Of a stretch of DNA of 44,260 nt, positions 43,520 through 44,260 are shown one piece after another (position 1 is the stretch's first letter; each line of letters begins with the position of its first letter). Made by a program: the position numbers and the translations under genes. Source of the stretch: Clostridia bacterium (GTDB lineage: Bacteria > Bacillota > Clostridia > TANB77 > CAG-508); assembly GCA_022793875.1 (NCBI GenBank), contig JAAWDR010000046.1, positions 1-44,260 on the forward strand. The letters are read 5' to 3'. The notes beneath the pieces were generated by a model. It made no database searches. It was given only the letters and a program-made list of their open reading frames with translations, and had not been told where the DNA came from.

Positions 43520-44260
43520 CTAATAGAAAGTGGCTCTGAAAGAAAGGAAGGCACTACCATTGGAAGAGTCTGTTGCACGGTAAGAAGCTGGATTAGAAGA
43601 GCCTGCACCAGTAGAATTGCCTCCCCTGCAAGCCCACAGATAAGGACTGCCAGCTGCTTTTTCTAATGTCCATTCATATAAATTTCCTGCAAAATCATAG
43701 ATATTCATTTTCTTTGTTTCATTAGATTTTGCTGTTAACGAATTATTATTATAATTTCCCCAACTTGAACTATCTGAATTTATCATTGCTGTTGTTAGTC
43801 CATCTTTTCCATCCAAATATCTACATACTAAATCCCATTGTATTCCAAATAATAAACTACTTGTCTTTTCTTCATCTGGAGCATATCCACTTGCTTTTAC
43901 TTGGGCATTTCCACATGTTATATTTACTGTTCCATCTTCATATCTTTGTATCCAAAATCCTCCATTTGTATATACACTATTTATCATTTTATTATACATT
44001 GTATTATATGTTGTAGCATCTGCTACTCCACAGCCACTATACCATGTATCAGTCCATTCACCATTAAAGATACGTGGACTATTTCTATATCCCCCTGCAT
44101 ATGATATTAAATCTGCCTTTATTGCTGCATTTAATTCTTCTGCTGTTTTTCCTTCTCCTAATGCATCTGCTGTTGTGAATATTGTTTTTGGTACTTCTAT
44201 CCATACCCATTCTCTATCATTTTTATCTTTTATTACTATTCCTTTTGAGGCATCATCTTC
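43520..44260 (-). CDS. Pilin-like surface protein, C-terminal SUMF1/C-type-lectin-like part (paralog P4, runs off window)
   Basis: The frame is open from the window end to the stop at 43520 (246 codons); the N terminus lies beyond 44260. It matches P3 over DDASKGIVIKDKNDREWVW, then GGFWIQRYEDG, SSLLFGIQWDLVC, KKMNIYDFAGNLYEWTLEKA and the final FRATFY. Two segments are strongly different: about 44040-44100 (AGGYRNSPRIFNGEWTDTWY) and the last 35-40 residues after CRGG. Such a mosaic of near-identical and divergent blocks suggests gene conversion or targeted diversification. The protein is presumably exported like P3. Confidence 0.75.
   Translation of the reverse strand, partial: EDDASKGIVIKDKNDREWVWIEVPKTIFTTADALGEGKTAEELNAAIKADLISYAGGYRNSPRIFNGEWTDTWYSGCGVADATTYNTMYNKMINSVYTNGGFWIQRYEDGTVNITCGNAQVKASGYAPDEEKTSSLLFGIQWDLVCRYLDGKDGLTTAMINSDSSSWGNYNNNSLTAKSNETKKMNIYDFAGNLYEWTLEKAAGSPYLWACRGGNSTGAGSSNPASYRATDSSNGSAFLSFRATFY

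Noticed and set aside
1..44260. tRNA or rRNA genes
   Set aside because: I scanned the gaps for tRNA-like cloverleaf and TTCGAATC-type T-arm sequences and rRNA cores and found none; a covariance-model search would be needed to be certain.

Overview
The window is very AT-rich, has strong Shine-Dalgarno sites and near-consensus sigma-A promoters, and carries typical Firmicutes gene blocks: rpsL-rpsG-fusA, gdpP-rplI-dnaB, tilS/ftsH, trmFO, and a Spo0E-like regulator. It most likely comes from an uncultured, probably gut-associated member of the Clostridia. This assignment is inference from gene content; no 16S gene is present. Most genes lie on the minus strand.

Layout. 1-1689: ribosomal str operon (start of fusA, rpsG, rpsL) behind a clear promoter. 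1836-9054: a coiled-coil protein with a 21-unit QPEx repeat, trmFO, a small gene enclosed by inverted 52-nt repeats, and a SWIM/SNF2 helicase. 9252-15349: a Spo0E-like/membrane-protein pair, two M16 peptidase-like genes, a PD-(D/E)XK recombination-type nuclease, rpsU and an APH-fold kinase. 15482-21856: small membrane proteins, a radical SAM/partner DNA-repair-type cassette, a DUF1385 protein, and a LiaF-like/DUF4097 envelope pair. 21993-30017: ftsH, tilS, a RAYT-type transposase inside inverted 52-nt repeats, dnaB, rplI and gdpP. 30085-35248: a TetR-controlled MMPL exporter with a secreted coiled-coil partner, and a lone feoA. 35433-44260: an unrecognised acidic protein and a tandem family of four prepilin-like surface proteins, two frameshifted and one running off the window, with a dead insertion sequence between two of them.

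The most interesting system is a dispersed repeat family tied to the RAYT-like HUH transposase at 25146-25856. Four copies of a 52-nt unit occur as two inverted pairs. One pair encloses the transposase, the other an unrelated 99-codon gene. A third pair, in the same 52-nt register, forms a 68-bp perfect palindrome with only 33 bp between its arms. Solo hairpins of the same family sit between other genes and show paired stem changes. This is a REPIN-like architecture in a low-GC Gram-positive, apparently with cargo-carrying forms.

Second, the two C-type-lectin/SUMF-like paralogs at the right end have 3' tails of about 47-51% GC (hand count). These tails are poor in coding-strand adenine and rich in NNY codons, a pattern resembling the variable regions of diversity-generating retroelements. 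No reverse transcriptase or template repeat is visible here, so this stays a hypothesis.

Regulation readable from the sequence includes a three-site operator region between tetR and the MMPL gene, and perfect dyads overlapping the gdpP promoter and the promoter of the coiled-coil gene.
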